DNA of 35,699 bases, taken from contig NZ_JACUUB010000027.1 of the NCBI RefSeq assembly GCF_014859525.1, positions 1 through 35,699 of the forward strand, read 5' to 3'. The position numbers and the translations under genes are program-made. This document shows, piece by piece, positions 9,071 through 16,071 of the stretch (within the stretch, counting starts at the first letter, position 1; every line of letters starts with the position of its first letter). The notes under the pieces are model-generated. The model was given only the letters and a program-made list of their open reading frames with translations, was not told the DNA's origin and searched no databases. The DNA is from Marinobacter sp. (GTDB lineage Bacteria > Pseudomonadota > Gammaproteobacteria > Pseudomonadales > Oleiphilaceae).

Positions 9071-9976
9071 TTAGCCCCGCGGGTGGTGGGCCTGATGAAG
9101 ATCCTGTAACCGTTGACGTGCCACATGGGTGTATATCTGAGTTGTTGATAGGTCTGAGTGCCCCAACAACATCTGAACCACCCGCAAGTCAGCCCCATGA
9201 TTCAACAAATGCGTCGCAAACGCATGACGCAAGGTGTGTGGCGACAGGTGTTTGTGAATACCCGCCCTGGTCGTGTAATGCTTGATTCTGTGCCAGAAGG
9301 TCTGGCGAGTCATCGGGGTCGCACGATTTCCCGGAAACAGTGCATCACTGCTTTTCCCTTTGAGCAGTTCGCCGCGCGCTTCTTTCATATAACGAATCAG
9401 CCAGTCGACAGCCTCTTCACCCAAAGGCACCAACCGCTCTTTATCGCCTTTACCGCAAATACGCACCACGCCCTGGCGCAGGTTAACCTGATCCACCGTC
9501 AAGCCTGTCAATTCCGATACCCGCAAACCACAACCGTACAGAATCTCCAGCATGGCCCGATCTCTTAGCTCCAGAGGGATCTCCGGATCAGGCTCAGTGA
9601 GCAGGGTCTCCACATCTTCTTCAGTTAGCGTATCGGGCAGGCGCTTAGGTAGGCGTGGGCTGTCGATTCGCAATGTCGGGTCTTCCGCTATCACCCCCTC
9701 ACGCAACAAAAACCGATAAAAGCGACGGATTCCAGACAACCGACGAGCGGCGGTACTGGCCTTCAGACCCTCAGCCAGTCCTCGCGAAACCCAGGCAAGC
9801 AAATCGCTGCGCCGGGCCGCCTGGAGCGTAGGCGACCCGGCTTGCTGCTCAAGCCATTCTGCCAGCCTGTACAAATCGCCGGCATAGGCCTGACGCGTTT
9901 TTTCACCCAGGCCGTCCTCAAGCCAGATGGCATCACCAAAACGGGCAATCAACTGGTCGTCGTCAGCTCTGGGCAA
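9071..9976 (-). CDS. xerD: Site-specific tyrosine recombinase XerD
   Basis: Works with XerC at dif, activated by FtsK, to resolve chromosome dimers. It has 301 residues, as expected. An N-terminal SAM-like core-binding domain covers about 5-95. The catalytic residues are all present: Arg152 (GCGLRVSEL), Lys176, His247 and Arg250 (HTLRHAFATH), His273 (LLGHSDLSTTQ) and nucleophile Tyr282 (IYTHV). The order and position next to dsbC favour XerD over XerC. The start is TTG at 9974-9976: an in-frame stop lies two codons upstream, and GAGG is 7 bases before it. This is a housekeeping recombinase, with no sign of an integrated element nearby. Confidence 0.94.
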   Translation of the reverse strand: MPRADDDQLIARFGDAIWLEDGLGEKTRQAYAGDLYRLAEWLEQQAGSPTLQAARRSDLLAWVSRGLAEGLKASTAARRLSGIRRFYRFLLREGVIAEDPTLRIDSPRLPKRLPDTLTEEDVETLLTEPDPEIPLELRDRAMLEILYGCGLRVSELTGLTVDQVNLRQGVVRICGKGDKERLVPLGEEAVDWLIRYMKEARGELLKGKSSDALFPGNRATPMTRQTFWHRIKHYTTRAGIHKHLSPHTLRHAFATHLLNHGADLRVVQMLLGHSDLSTTQIYTHVARQRLQDLHQAHHPRG

Positions 9977-10016
9977 CGGTCATCCTCACTAAACGTTGTT
10001 TGCGCCATTTAACCAC

Positions 10017-10048
10017 AAAAAAAGCAGCCTCTAGAGGCTGCTTTTTTT
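10017..10048. terminator. Bidirectional intrinsic terminator between rplS and xerD
   Basis: A perfect 32-base palindrome: seven A, then GCAGCCTCT/AGAGGCTGC, then seven T. On either strand the GC-rich hairpin is followed by a T-run. It lies 23 bases beyond the rplS stop on the minus strand and closes the rpsP-rimM-trmD-rplS operon before xerD. Confidence 0.93.
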
Positions 10049-10071
10049 GCACTGATCCGGACGGGCCGGGA

Positions 10072-10428
10072 TCAGCCGAGCTTTTCCTTGATACGGGCTG
10101 CCTTACCAGACAGATCGCGCAAGTAGTAGAGCTTGGCCTGGCGCACGTCGCCACGACGCTTCACACTCAGGCTGTCGATCAGCTTGGAGAAGGTCTGGAA
10201 CGTACGCTCAACCCCCACGCCGTAAGAAATCTTACGAACAGTGAAGGAAGAGTTCATACCACGGTTGCGCTTGCCAATAACCACGCCTTCGAACGCCTGC
10301 AGACGCTCACGGTTACCTTCCGTCACGCGAACCTGAACAACCACGGTGTCACCCGGCGCGAACGCGGGGATTTCCTTGGTCATCTGTTCTGTTTCAATCT
10401 GACTGATGATGTTGTTCTTGCCGCTCAT
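10072..10428 (-). CDS. rplS: 50S ribosomal protein L19
   Basis: Large-subunit protein at the 30S-50S interface. It has 118 residues from the ATG at 10426-10428, which has AGGAG seven bases upstream. An upstream in-frame extension of 17 codons overlaps trmD and is not family-like. Recognisable L19 sequence: [51 protein letters not shown] and the basic C-terminus [17 protein letters not shown]. It lies 25 bases after trmD in the classical trmD operon and is followed by a strong terminator. Confidence 0.97.
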   Translation of the reverse strand: MSGKNNIISQIETEQMTKEIPAFAPGDTVVVQVRVTEGNRERLQAFEGVVIGKRNRGMNSSFTVRKISYGVGVERTFQTFSKLIDSLSVKRRGDVRQAKLYYLRDLSGKAARIKEKLG

Positions 10429-10453
10429 CGTAATGCTCCTGATACCTAATCTT

Positions 10454-11212
10454 TCAATGCCCTGATGATTCAGAGGCACCCGGTTCGTTCAAAATTTCAT
10501 CCAGAAGCTGACGCTCTTCTTCCGCAAGCACCCGCTGTTCCAGCAGGTCGGGACGTCGCTCCTGGGTTCGCCTCAACGATTCTTTCAATCGCCAACGCCG
10601 GATCTGTTCATGGTGACCGCCCAAGAGAACTTCCGGCACCGCCTGACCTTCGTAAACCTCGGGCCGGGTATAGTGCGGACAATCCAGCAAACCATCAGCA
10701 AAGGAATCCTGCTCTGCCGACTGCGCATGACCCAGCGCTCCGGGGATGAGGCGTGTTACCGCATCAATCACGGCCATCGCCGCCAGCTCGCCACCTGAGA
10801 GCACAAAATCTCCCAGAGACACTTCCCGGTCGACTTCCGCCGCTATCAGGCGTTCATCAACGCCCTCATAACGGCCGGCAACAAGAATCAACTGCTGCTC
10901 GGCAGCGAGAGACTCCACCACCGACTGATCCAGTCTTTCACCCTGAGGCGAAAGATAGACCACACAGGCCTTGCCGGGTGCCGATGCCCGAGCTGCATGG
11001 ATTGCATCCCTGAGAGGCTGAATTTTCATCAGCATTCCGGGGCCGCCGCCATAGGGCCGGTCATCAACAGTACGGTGACGATCATGGGTAAAGTCCCGGG
11101 GGTTCCAACTTTTGAAGGTCAACAAACCCTCGCGAGCGGCCCTGCCGGTAATTCCATAATCTGTCACCGCAGAAAACATGTCCGGAAACAGACTGACTGC
11201 GCCAATCCACAC
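10454..11212 (-). CDS. trmD: tRNA (guanine-N1-)-methyltransferase TrmD
   Basis: Methylates G37 of tRNAs reading CNN-type codons and so prevents +1 frameshifting. It has 252 residues, standard size. The SPOUT/trefoil-knot AdoMet-binding loops are visible: [22 protein letters not shown] and [21 protein letters not shown]. The C-terminal tRNA-binding part includes [26 protein letters not shown]. The start is GTG at 11210-11212 (protein [13 protein letters not shown]), 3 bases after the rimM stop. Second-last gene of rpsP-rimM-trmD-rplS. Confidence 0.97.
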   Translation of the reverse strand: MWIGAVSLFPDMFSAVTDYGITGRAAREGLLTFKSWNPRDFTHDRHRTVDDRPYGGGPGMLMKIQPLRDAIHAARASAPGKACVVYLSPQGERLDQSVVESLAAEQQLILVAGRYEGVDERLIAAEVDREVSLGDFVLSGGELAAMAVIDAVTRLIPGALGHAQSAEQDSFADGLLDCPHYTRPEVYEGQAVPEVLLGGHHEQIRRWRLKESLRRTQERRPDLLEQRVLAEEERQLLDEILNEPGASESSGH

Positions 11213-11215
11213 TCG

Positions 11216-11746
11216 TCAGTACTCCGGATCCCAGTCGACCACCATGCGCGTGCTGCTCAAATCCACACTCATCACAACCTGATTCGGCAGATAAGGGATA
11301 AGACGTTCGCGCTGATCAATGGAGTCCGGCGTTGCGCGTACCACCAGAACATCGTTGGCACCCGTTTCCAGCAGATGATGCACCTTACCCAGGTGCTCAT
11401 CTTCAATCGTGAACACATCAAGACCTTCCAGCTGATACCAGTAATACTCCCCGGGGGGCAGCTCTGGCAGTTCTTCTGTCGGGACCCTGATTTCTGCACC
11501 GCTATAGGTGCGAGCCAGCTCACGATCATTAAGACCTTTAAGCCTGACGACGATCCCCTGCCCTTGGCGACGACCCTCTTCAAGCTTTACCGGGATACGC
11601 TTACCGTCCAGAACCAGAGTCCAGTCACGGTAATTGAGTATCCCTTCTCTGGGGTCTGTGTGAGAGAAGACCTTAAGCCAACCCTTAACCCCAAACACCG
11701 AGGTGATCTGGCCGATCACAGTTTCCTGCGAAGAATGCTGTGTCAT
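11216..11746 (-). CDS. rimM: Ribosome maturation factor RimM
   Basis: Binds S19 and helps mature the 30S head domain. About 176 residues from ATG at 11744-11746. An in-frame TTG at 11755 would add three residues, and neither has a strong Shine-Dalgarno. The N-terminal RimM barrel shows GQITSVFGVKGWLKVFSHTDP, and the C-terminal PRC-barrel shows the typical YYWYQLEGLDVF, ETGANDVLVV, LIPYLPNQVV and the end VDWDPEY. It follows rpsP by 29 bases and precedes trmD by 3. Identity is clear; only the start is uncertain. Confidence 0.95.
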   Translation of the reverse strand: MTQHSSQETVIGQITSVFGVKGWLKVFSHTDPREGILNYRDWTLVLDGKRIPVKLEEGRRQGQGIVVRLKGLNDRELARTYSGAEIRVPTEELPELPPGEYYWYQLEGLDVFTIEDEHLGKVHHLLETGANDVLVVRATPDSIDQRERLIPYLPNQVVMSVDLSSTRMVVDWDPEY

Positions 11747-11775
11747 GCCTGTCAAACCCCGGTGGTAGCGTGCAA

Positions 11776-12015
11776 TTACTCAGCAGTCTTGAGCAGCTGT
11801 GCAACGCGATCGCTTGCCTGGGCACCTTGGCCCATCCAGAACGCAACGCGTTCACGATCGACGCGAAGACGCTCTTCCTGTCCGCGAGCAATCGGATTGA
11901 AGAAGCCAACACGCTCAATGAAACGGCCGTCACGGGAGTTGCGGCTGTCAGTGACTGTCAGATGGTAGAACGGGCGCTTCTTAGAGCCGCCACGAGCCAA
12001 ACGGATTGTTACCAT
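11776..12015 (-). CDS. rpsP: 30S ribosomal protein S16
   Basis: Small-subunit assembly protein. About 79 residues from ATG 12013-12015 ([19 protein letters not shown]), which is the family start. An in-frame TTG at 12024 would add three residues. Family core: [16 protein letters not shown], then [23 protein letters not shown]. First gene of the rpsP-rimM-trmD-rplS operon, with a promoter candidate about 95 bases upstream. Confidence 0.97.
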   Translation of the reverse strand: MVTIRLARGGSKKRPFYHLTVTDSRNSRDGRFIERVGFFNPIARGQEERLRVDRERVAFWMGQGAQASDRVAQLLKTAE

Positions 12016-12109
12016 TTCGACCAATATCCTGTTCTGTTGTACGAACTTTGTACGATTCTCACCTGACCGAAATCAGCCGGCGAGAAGACCCATACTCGAA
12101 AGGGGCGCT

Positions 12110-12139
12110 ATTCTATGCCAAAAGAGCGCCAATGAAAAC
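12110..12139 (-). promoter_or_regulatory. Putative promoter of the rpsP-rimM-trmD-rplS operon
   Basis: Minus strand: -35-like TTTTCA (12134-12139), 18-base spacer, -10 TAGAAT (12110-12115), then AGCGCCCC. The GC-rich stretch directly after the -10 is the kind of discriminator seen at stringently controlled ribosomal promoters; regulation by ppGpp is an inference. The -35 overlaps the T-rich tail of the ffh terminator. Confidence 0.55.
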
Positions 12140-12161
12140 AGGGAAACGCTCGGTTTCCCTA
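12135..12161 (-). terminator. Intrinsic terminator downstream of ffh
   Basis: On the minus strand an AGGGAAAC stem, a 5-base loop, and GTTTCCCT are followed by GTTTTC. It sits 19 bases past the ffh stop. The T-run is short, so efficiency may be moderate and some readthrough into rpsP is possible. Confidence 0.75.
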
Positions 12162-12179
12162 TTTTATGTGTAAGGCATT

Positions 12180-13568
12180 TCACATACGGCCAAACGGAGG
12201 CATACCACCTCCACCGCCGCCGGGCGGCATCATACCACCAAGGCCACGCATCATGTTGGCCATTCCGCCTTTCTTGCCAAATTTTTTCATCATTTTTTGC
12301 ATCTGTTTATGCTGCTTGAGCAGACGATTCACATCCTGAATCTGAGTGCCCGAGCCAGACGCAATCCGCCGCTTGCGTGAATTGTTGATCACATCCGGGT
12401 AACGGCGCTCCTTTGGCGTCATCGAACAAATGATCGCTTCCATCTGCCCCACAGACTTGTCATTAACCTGCTGCTGGGCCATCTGAGCCATTTGCCCCAT
12501 GCCAGGCAGCTTATCGAGCAAGCCGCCGATACCGCCCATGTTCTTCATCTGCTGCAGCTGATCCCTGAAGTCTTCCAGATCAAACCCTTTACCTTTCTTG
12601 ATCTTTTTGGTGAGCTTCTCGGCTTTTTTGTGATCAAGCTTGCGCTCCGCTTCCTCTATAAGGGAAAGCACATCCCCCATACCAAGAATTCGAGAAGCCA
12701 CACGGTCCGGATGGAATGGCTCAAGAGCATCGGTTTTCTCGCCCACACCCAGAAACTTGATGGGCTTACCCGTTATGTGGCGCACAGACAAGGCCGCACC
12801 ACCGCGAGCATCGCCATCGGTCTTGGTCAGTACCACACCAGTCAGCGGCAGCGCGTCGTTAAACGCTTTGGCCGTATTGGCGGCATCCTGGCCGGTCATC
12901 GAGTCAACCACGAACAGCGTTTCGACCGGATTCACCGCTTTGTGCAGGAGCCCAATCTCTCCCATCATTTGCTCGTCAACGTGCAGACGGCCGGCGGTGT
13001 CCAGAATAACCACGTCGATATGCTTGCGACGCGCAGCCTCGATAGCTCCGTTAGCGATGTCGACAGGATTCTGATCAATACTGCTGGGGAAAAACTCAAC
13101 ACCCACTTCCCCGGCCAGAGTTTCAAGCTGCTTGATCGCCGCCGGCCGGTAGATATCGGCACTCACCACCAAGACCGATTTCTTGTGCCGCTCTTTCAAG
13201 AAGCGCGACAGCTTCGCCACAGTGGTGGTTTTACCCGCACCCTGCAAGCCCGCCATCATAATGACGGCGGGAGGGCGAGTGGAGAGATTCAGGGACTCGT
13301 TACCCGCCCCCATCACTCGCTCCAGCTCCTGCTGGACAACTTTCACAAACACCTGGCCCGGGGTCAGGCTACGCTGAACTTCCTGACCAATTGCCCGCTG
13401 CCGAACCCCTTCTATGAAGTCCTTGACCACGGGCAGAGCCACATCTGCCTCGAGCAGAGCCATGCGGACTTCCCGCAAGGTTTCCTTAATGTTGTCGTCG
13501 GTGAGGCGCGCCTGACCCGAGATCTTGCGCAAGCTACCGGATAGCCGGTCCTGGAGATTCTCAAACAT
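12180..13568 (-). CDS. ffh: Signal recognition particle GTPase Ffh
   Basis: With 4.5S RNA, forms the SRP that delivers nascent inner-membrane proteins to FtsY. It has 462 residues from the ATG at 13566-13568 (MFENLQDRLSGSLRKISGQ), supported by GGAAGAG upstream. The longer in-frame extension is not family-like. NG domain: P-loop GLQGAGKTTT (about 107-116), DTAGRLHVDE, TKTDGDARGG. The M domain is rich in Met and Gly, with a GGGMPPFGRM tail. Transcribed divergently from ypjD and terminated before rpsP. The 4.5S RNA gene is not in this window. Confidence 0.96.
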   Translation of the reverse strand: MFENLQDRLSGSLRKISGQARLTDDNIKETLREVRMALLEADVALPVVKDFIEGVRQRAIGQEVQRSLTPGQVFVKVVQQELERVMGAGNESLNLSTRPPAVIMMAGLQGAGKTTTVAKLSRFLKERHKKSVLVVSADIYRPAAIKQLETLAGEVGVEFFPSSIDQNPVDIANGAIEAARRKHIDVVILDTAGRLHVDEQMMGEIGLLHKAVNPVETLFVVDSMTGQDAANTAKAFNDALPLTGVVLTKTDGDARGGAALSVRHITGKPIKFLGVGEKTDALEPFHPDRVASRILGMGDVLSLIEEAERKLDHKKAEKLTKKIKKGKGFDLEDFRDQLQQMKNMGGIGGLLDKLPGMGQMAQMAQQQVNDKSVGQMEAIICSMTPKERRYPDVINNSRKRRIASGSGTQIQDVNRLLKQHKQMQKMMKKFGKKGGMANMMRGLGGMMPPGGGGGGMPPFGRM

Positions 13569-13653
13569 GTTGCTCTTCCGTACCCCGGATAAATTGTTCA
13601 CACAAATCAGGCTACCAGTGATGGCCGCTTGATTCCTGTTGCATAATCGCGAC

Positions 13654-13659
13654 ATTATA
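13654..13659 (-). promoter_or_regulatory. Putative -10 of ffh promoter
   Basis: A perfect TATAAT on the minus strand, 85 bases before the ffh ATG, in the 158-base ffh/ypjD divergent gap. The best -35-like hexamer (TGTTCA at 18 bases) is weak. Confidence 0.5.
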
Positions 13660-13726
13660 CCCAGACTACGGAGCCTCTGAACAACTCCGCGCCCGCTTTC
13701 ACTAAAGGCAACACATTAAGGATGTC

Positions 13727-14533
13727 ATGGGAACGCTGATTCTCGCGGTTATCGCACTCTTTCTATACAGCGTTGGAACTGCCCTGCAAGCATTGCACTT
13801 CCGGGGGCGAGTACAGAGCAATCTGGCCATCACCACGCTGATTGGTGTGCTTGCACTGGTCGGGCATGGCTTGCTGATCGCCCAAACCGTTCACCTGGAT
13901 GGCGGCTTCGACCTGAGCTTCTTCAAGAGCTCGGTGCTGATCTCCTGGCTGGTTGTCTTCCTGTTGCTAGGGCTGAACCTCACTAAACCGGTTTCCAGCC
14001 TGTTCATCGCCGTCTATCCGATTGCAGCGCTGACCATCGTATTGGCACTGATCACCCACACCCCGTCTCGCCTGGTACCCGATCAAAGCTACGGCATGCT
14101 CTCACACATTGCACTGTCCGTAACCGCATACAGCCTGTTTACACTCGCCGCCCTGCAGGCCATTCTGCTTTACGTCCAGAATCGCCAACTCAAACGCAAT
14201 TACAACAGCCTGCTGGTTCGCAACCTGCCGCCATTACAGACCATGGAGTCGCTGTTATTCGAACTGGTGTGGGCCGGGGTTGTTCTGCTGGTTCTTGCCA
14301 TCGTAACGGGCGCGCTGTTTATCGAAGATCTGTTTGTTCAAGATCTAGCCCACAAAACGGTTTTTTCCTTGCTGTCATTACTGGTGTTCATTGGTCTTCT
14401 GGCGGGGCGCTACATCAAAGGCTGGCGCGGGATAACCGCCAGCCGCTGGACGCTCGCAGGGTGCGCCCTGCTTATGCTGGCTTTCTACGGCAGCAAGTTC
14501 GTACTTGAGTTCATCTTTCAGAAAGGCGCCTAA
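13727..14533 (+). CDS. ypjD: Inner-membrane protein YpjD, cytochrome c assembly (CcsA/CcmC-like) family
   Basis: A 268-residue integral membrane protein with about eight hydrophobic segments starting at the N-terminus (LILAVIALFLYSVGTALQAL). It belongs to the CcsA/ResC-CcmC-like fold used in haem handling. The conserved histidine region YGMLSHIALSVTAYSLFTLAALQAI is present, but I see no WWD haem-binding motif, so true cytochrome c maturation is doubtful. The ffh | ypjD-corB arrangement is conserved in gammaproteobacteria including E. coli. The physiological role of YpjD is not settled; magnesium or membrane homeostasis is suggested only by its neighbour corB. ATG start with AAGGA nearby. Confidence 0.88.
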   Translation: MGTLILAVIALFLYSVGTALQALHFRGRVQSNLAITTLIGVLALVGHGLLIAQTVHLDGGFDLSFFKSSVLISWLVVFLLLGLNLTKPVSSLFIAVYPIAALTIVLALITHTPSRLVPDQSYGMLSHIALSVTAYSLFTLAALQAILLYVQNRQLKRNYNSLLVRNLPPLQTMESLLFELVWAGVVLLVLAIVTGALFIEDLFVQDLAHKTVFSLLSLLVFIGLLAGRYIKGWRGITASRWTLAGCALLMLAFYGSKFVLEFIFQKGA

Positions 14534-14609
14534 TTAGCCTGAACAGCTTGACACCGGAAACCGGCACACCCTATTTTCCTTACTCGTCGTTAATATAAGG
14601 GCTTTTCTT

Positions 14610-15914
14610 TTGAACGAAACATCGCTTACGGCGCTGTTCATTCTGCTCGTCGGCCTGATTATTCTGTCCGGCTTTTTCTCAAGCTCCGAGACAGGAATGA
14701 TGTCCCTTAACCGGTATCGCCTAAAGCACATGGCGAAAACCGGGCACAAAGGCGCTCGCCGCGCCCAAAGACTCCTCAACAGAACGGATCAGCTGATTGG
14801 TGTCATTCTGATCGGCAACAACTTCGTCAACATCTTTGCCTCATCCATTGCCACCGTTATCGCCATTCGGATCTGGGGCGACGCCGGCATAGCCATTGCG
14901 GCCATCCTGCTCACCATCACCATCCTGATTTTTGCCGAAGTGACCCCAAAAACCCTCGCAGCTCTTTTTCCTGAGAAGATTGCTTTCCCGGCAAGTTACG
15001 TTCTTGGGCCATTATTAAAGCTGTTATACCCTCTGGTTTGGGCCGTCAATCTGTTCACCACGGGCATCCTTCGACTGCTTGGCGTGTCGGCCGCCCAGGC
15101 CAGCGAGGATCACCTGAGCCGAGAAGAGCTGAGAACCGTCGTCAACGAAGCAGGCGCGCTGATTCCGGCCAAACATAAAGATATGTTGGTGGGCATTCTG
15201 GATCTTGAGAACGTAACCGTGAATGACATCATGATCCCTCGCAATGAGGTCATCGGAATCGACCTCGAAGACGACATCGACACCATTTTGCGGCAACTGC
15301 GGAGCAGTCAGCACACACGGCTTCCTGTCTACAAGGGTGACATCAATAACATTCAGGGCATCCTCCACCTCAGAAGCGCAACCAAACTGTTGCAGGAAGA
15401 AGAAATCAACAAGGCCATGCTGATGCAACTCAGCCAAGAGCCCTATTTCATACCGGAAAGCACACCGCTGAACACACAGCTTCTGAAATTCCAGAAGGGC
15501 CGCCGCCGTTTTGGTATCGTCGTGGATGAATATGGGGACGTCCTCGGCCTGGCAACACTGGAAGATATTCTTGAGGAGATTGTCGGCGAATTCACCACCG
15601 ACTATTCCGCCACCTCGCCAGACATTATTCCGCAAGACGATGGCACTTACATCATTGATGGAGGGGCACCGGTTAGAACTATCAACAAGAATCTTGGCTG
15701 GAAATTTCCGACAGATGGCCCGAAAACTCTGAACGGCTTAATCACAGAAACCCTGGAAAATATCCCCGAAACTAACGTGTGCGTAAAGATAGAGGGTCAT
15801 CGCATCGAAGTCCTTCAAATAAAGGATAACGTGGTCAAAGCCGCTATCGTGCACCCAAAACACCGCAGCAAACGGCAACTGTCAGCACGGGACCATCGCC
15901 AGAAGCACGCCTGA
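14610..15914 (+). CDS. corB: CNNM/HlyC-CorC family transporter (CorB/YfjD-like)
   Basis: A 434-residue membrane protein of the CNNM/CorB family linked to magnesium and cobalt transport or efflux. Order: CNNM (DUF21) transmembrane domain at about residues 1-190, with SGFFSSSETGMMSLNRYRL near the first helix; tandem CBS domains at about 205-335 (VNDIMIPRNEVIGIDLED, RLPVYKGDINNIQGIL, GIVVDEYGDVLGLATLEDILEEIVGEF); and a C-terminal CorC/HlyC domain at about 345-425 (DGTYIIDGGAPVRTINKNLGW). The start is TTG at 14610 with AAGGG upstream. It follows ypjD by 76 bases, as in E. coli. Old 'hemolysin' annotations of this family are misleading. Confidence 0.9.
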   Translation: MNETSLTALFILLVGLIILSGFFSSSETGMMSLNRYRLKHMAKTGHKGARRAQRLLNRTDQLIGVILIGNNFVNIFASSIATVIAIRIWGDAGIAIAAILLTITILIFAEVTPKTLAALFPEKIAFPASYVLGPLLKLLYPLVWAVNLFTTGILRLLGVSAAQASEDHLSREELRTVVNEAGALIPAKHKDMLVGILDLENVTVNDIMIPRNEVIGIDLEDDIDTILRQLRSSQHTRLPVYKGDINNIQGILHLRSATKLLQEEEINKAMLMQLSQEPYFIPESTPLNTQLLKFQKGRRRFGIVVDEYGDVLGLATLEDILEEIVGEFTTDYSATSPDIIPQDDGTYIIDGGAPVRTINKNLGWKFPTDGPKTLNGLITETLENIPETNVCVKIEGHRIEVLQIKDNVVKAAIVHPKHRSKRQLSARDHRQKHA

Positions 15915-15929
15915 CCTGACCGCTGATTA

Positions 15930-16032
15930 GGCCTGTTTATTTGAACGCTATCTCAGGTTAGCGTTTAGTCATGTTAATCGGACCAAAAATGCGCTAAATT
16001 TGATCAATAATCTACATTAGAATAAACAGGCC
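15930..16032. repeat. Long-spaced inverted repeat in the corB-DUF1631 gap
   Basis: GGCCTGTTTATT (15930-15941) and its exact reverse complement AATAAACAGGCC (16021-16032) bracket 79 bases upstream of the DUF1631 gene. Inside lies a small hairpin, AACGCTA (15944-15950) with TAGCGTT (15959-15965). It could be a pair of protein-binding sites or the ends of a tiny mobile repeat. I see no target-site duplication. The same 12-mer recurs at 25089-25100. Confidence 0.7.
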
Positions 16033-16071
16033 CGGTCATGTATCCGGTTGAGGCGTAAACAGGAGTCGGCG

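Noticed and set aside
9071..9976. Tyrosine recombinase as a sign of an integrated mobile element
   Set aside because: Length, motifs and the dsbC-hom neighbourhood identify the housekeeping XerD; no att repeats or cargo genes are seen.
12492..13544. Plus-strand open frame of 350 residues
   Set aside because: Antisense shadow of ffh; composition (His/Gln/Arg-rich) and lack of a ribosome site argue against a gene.
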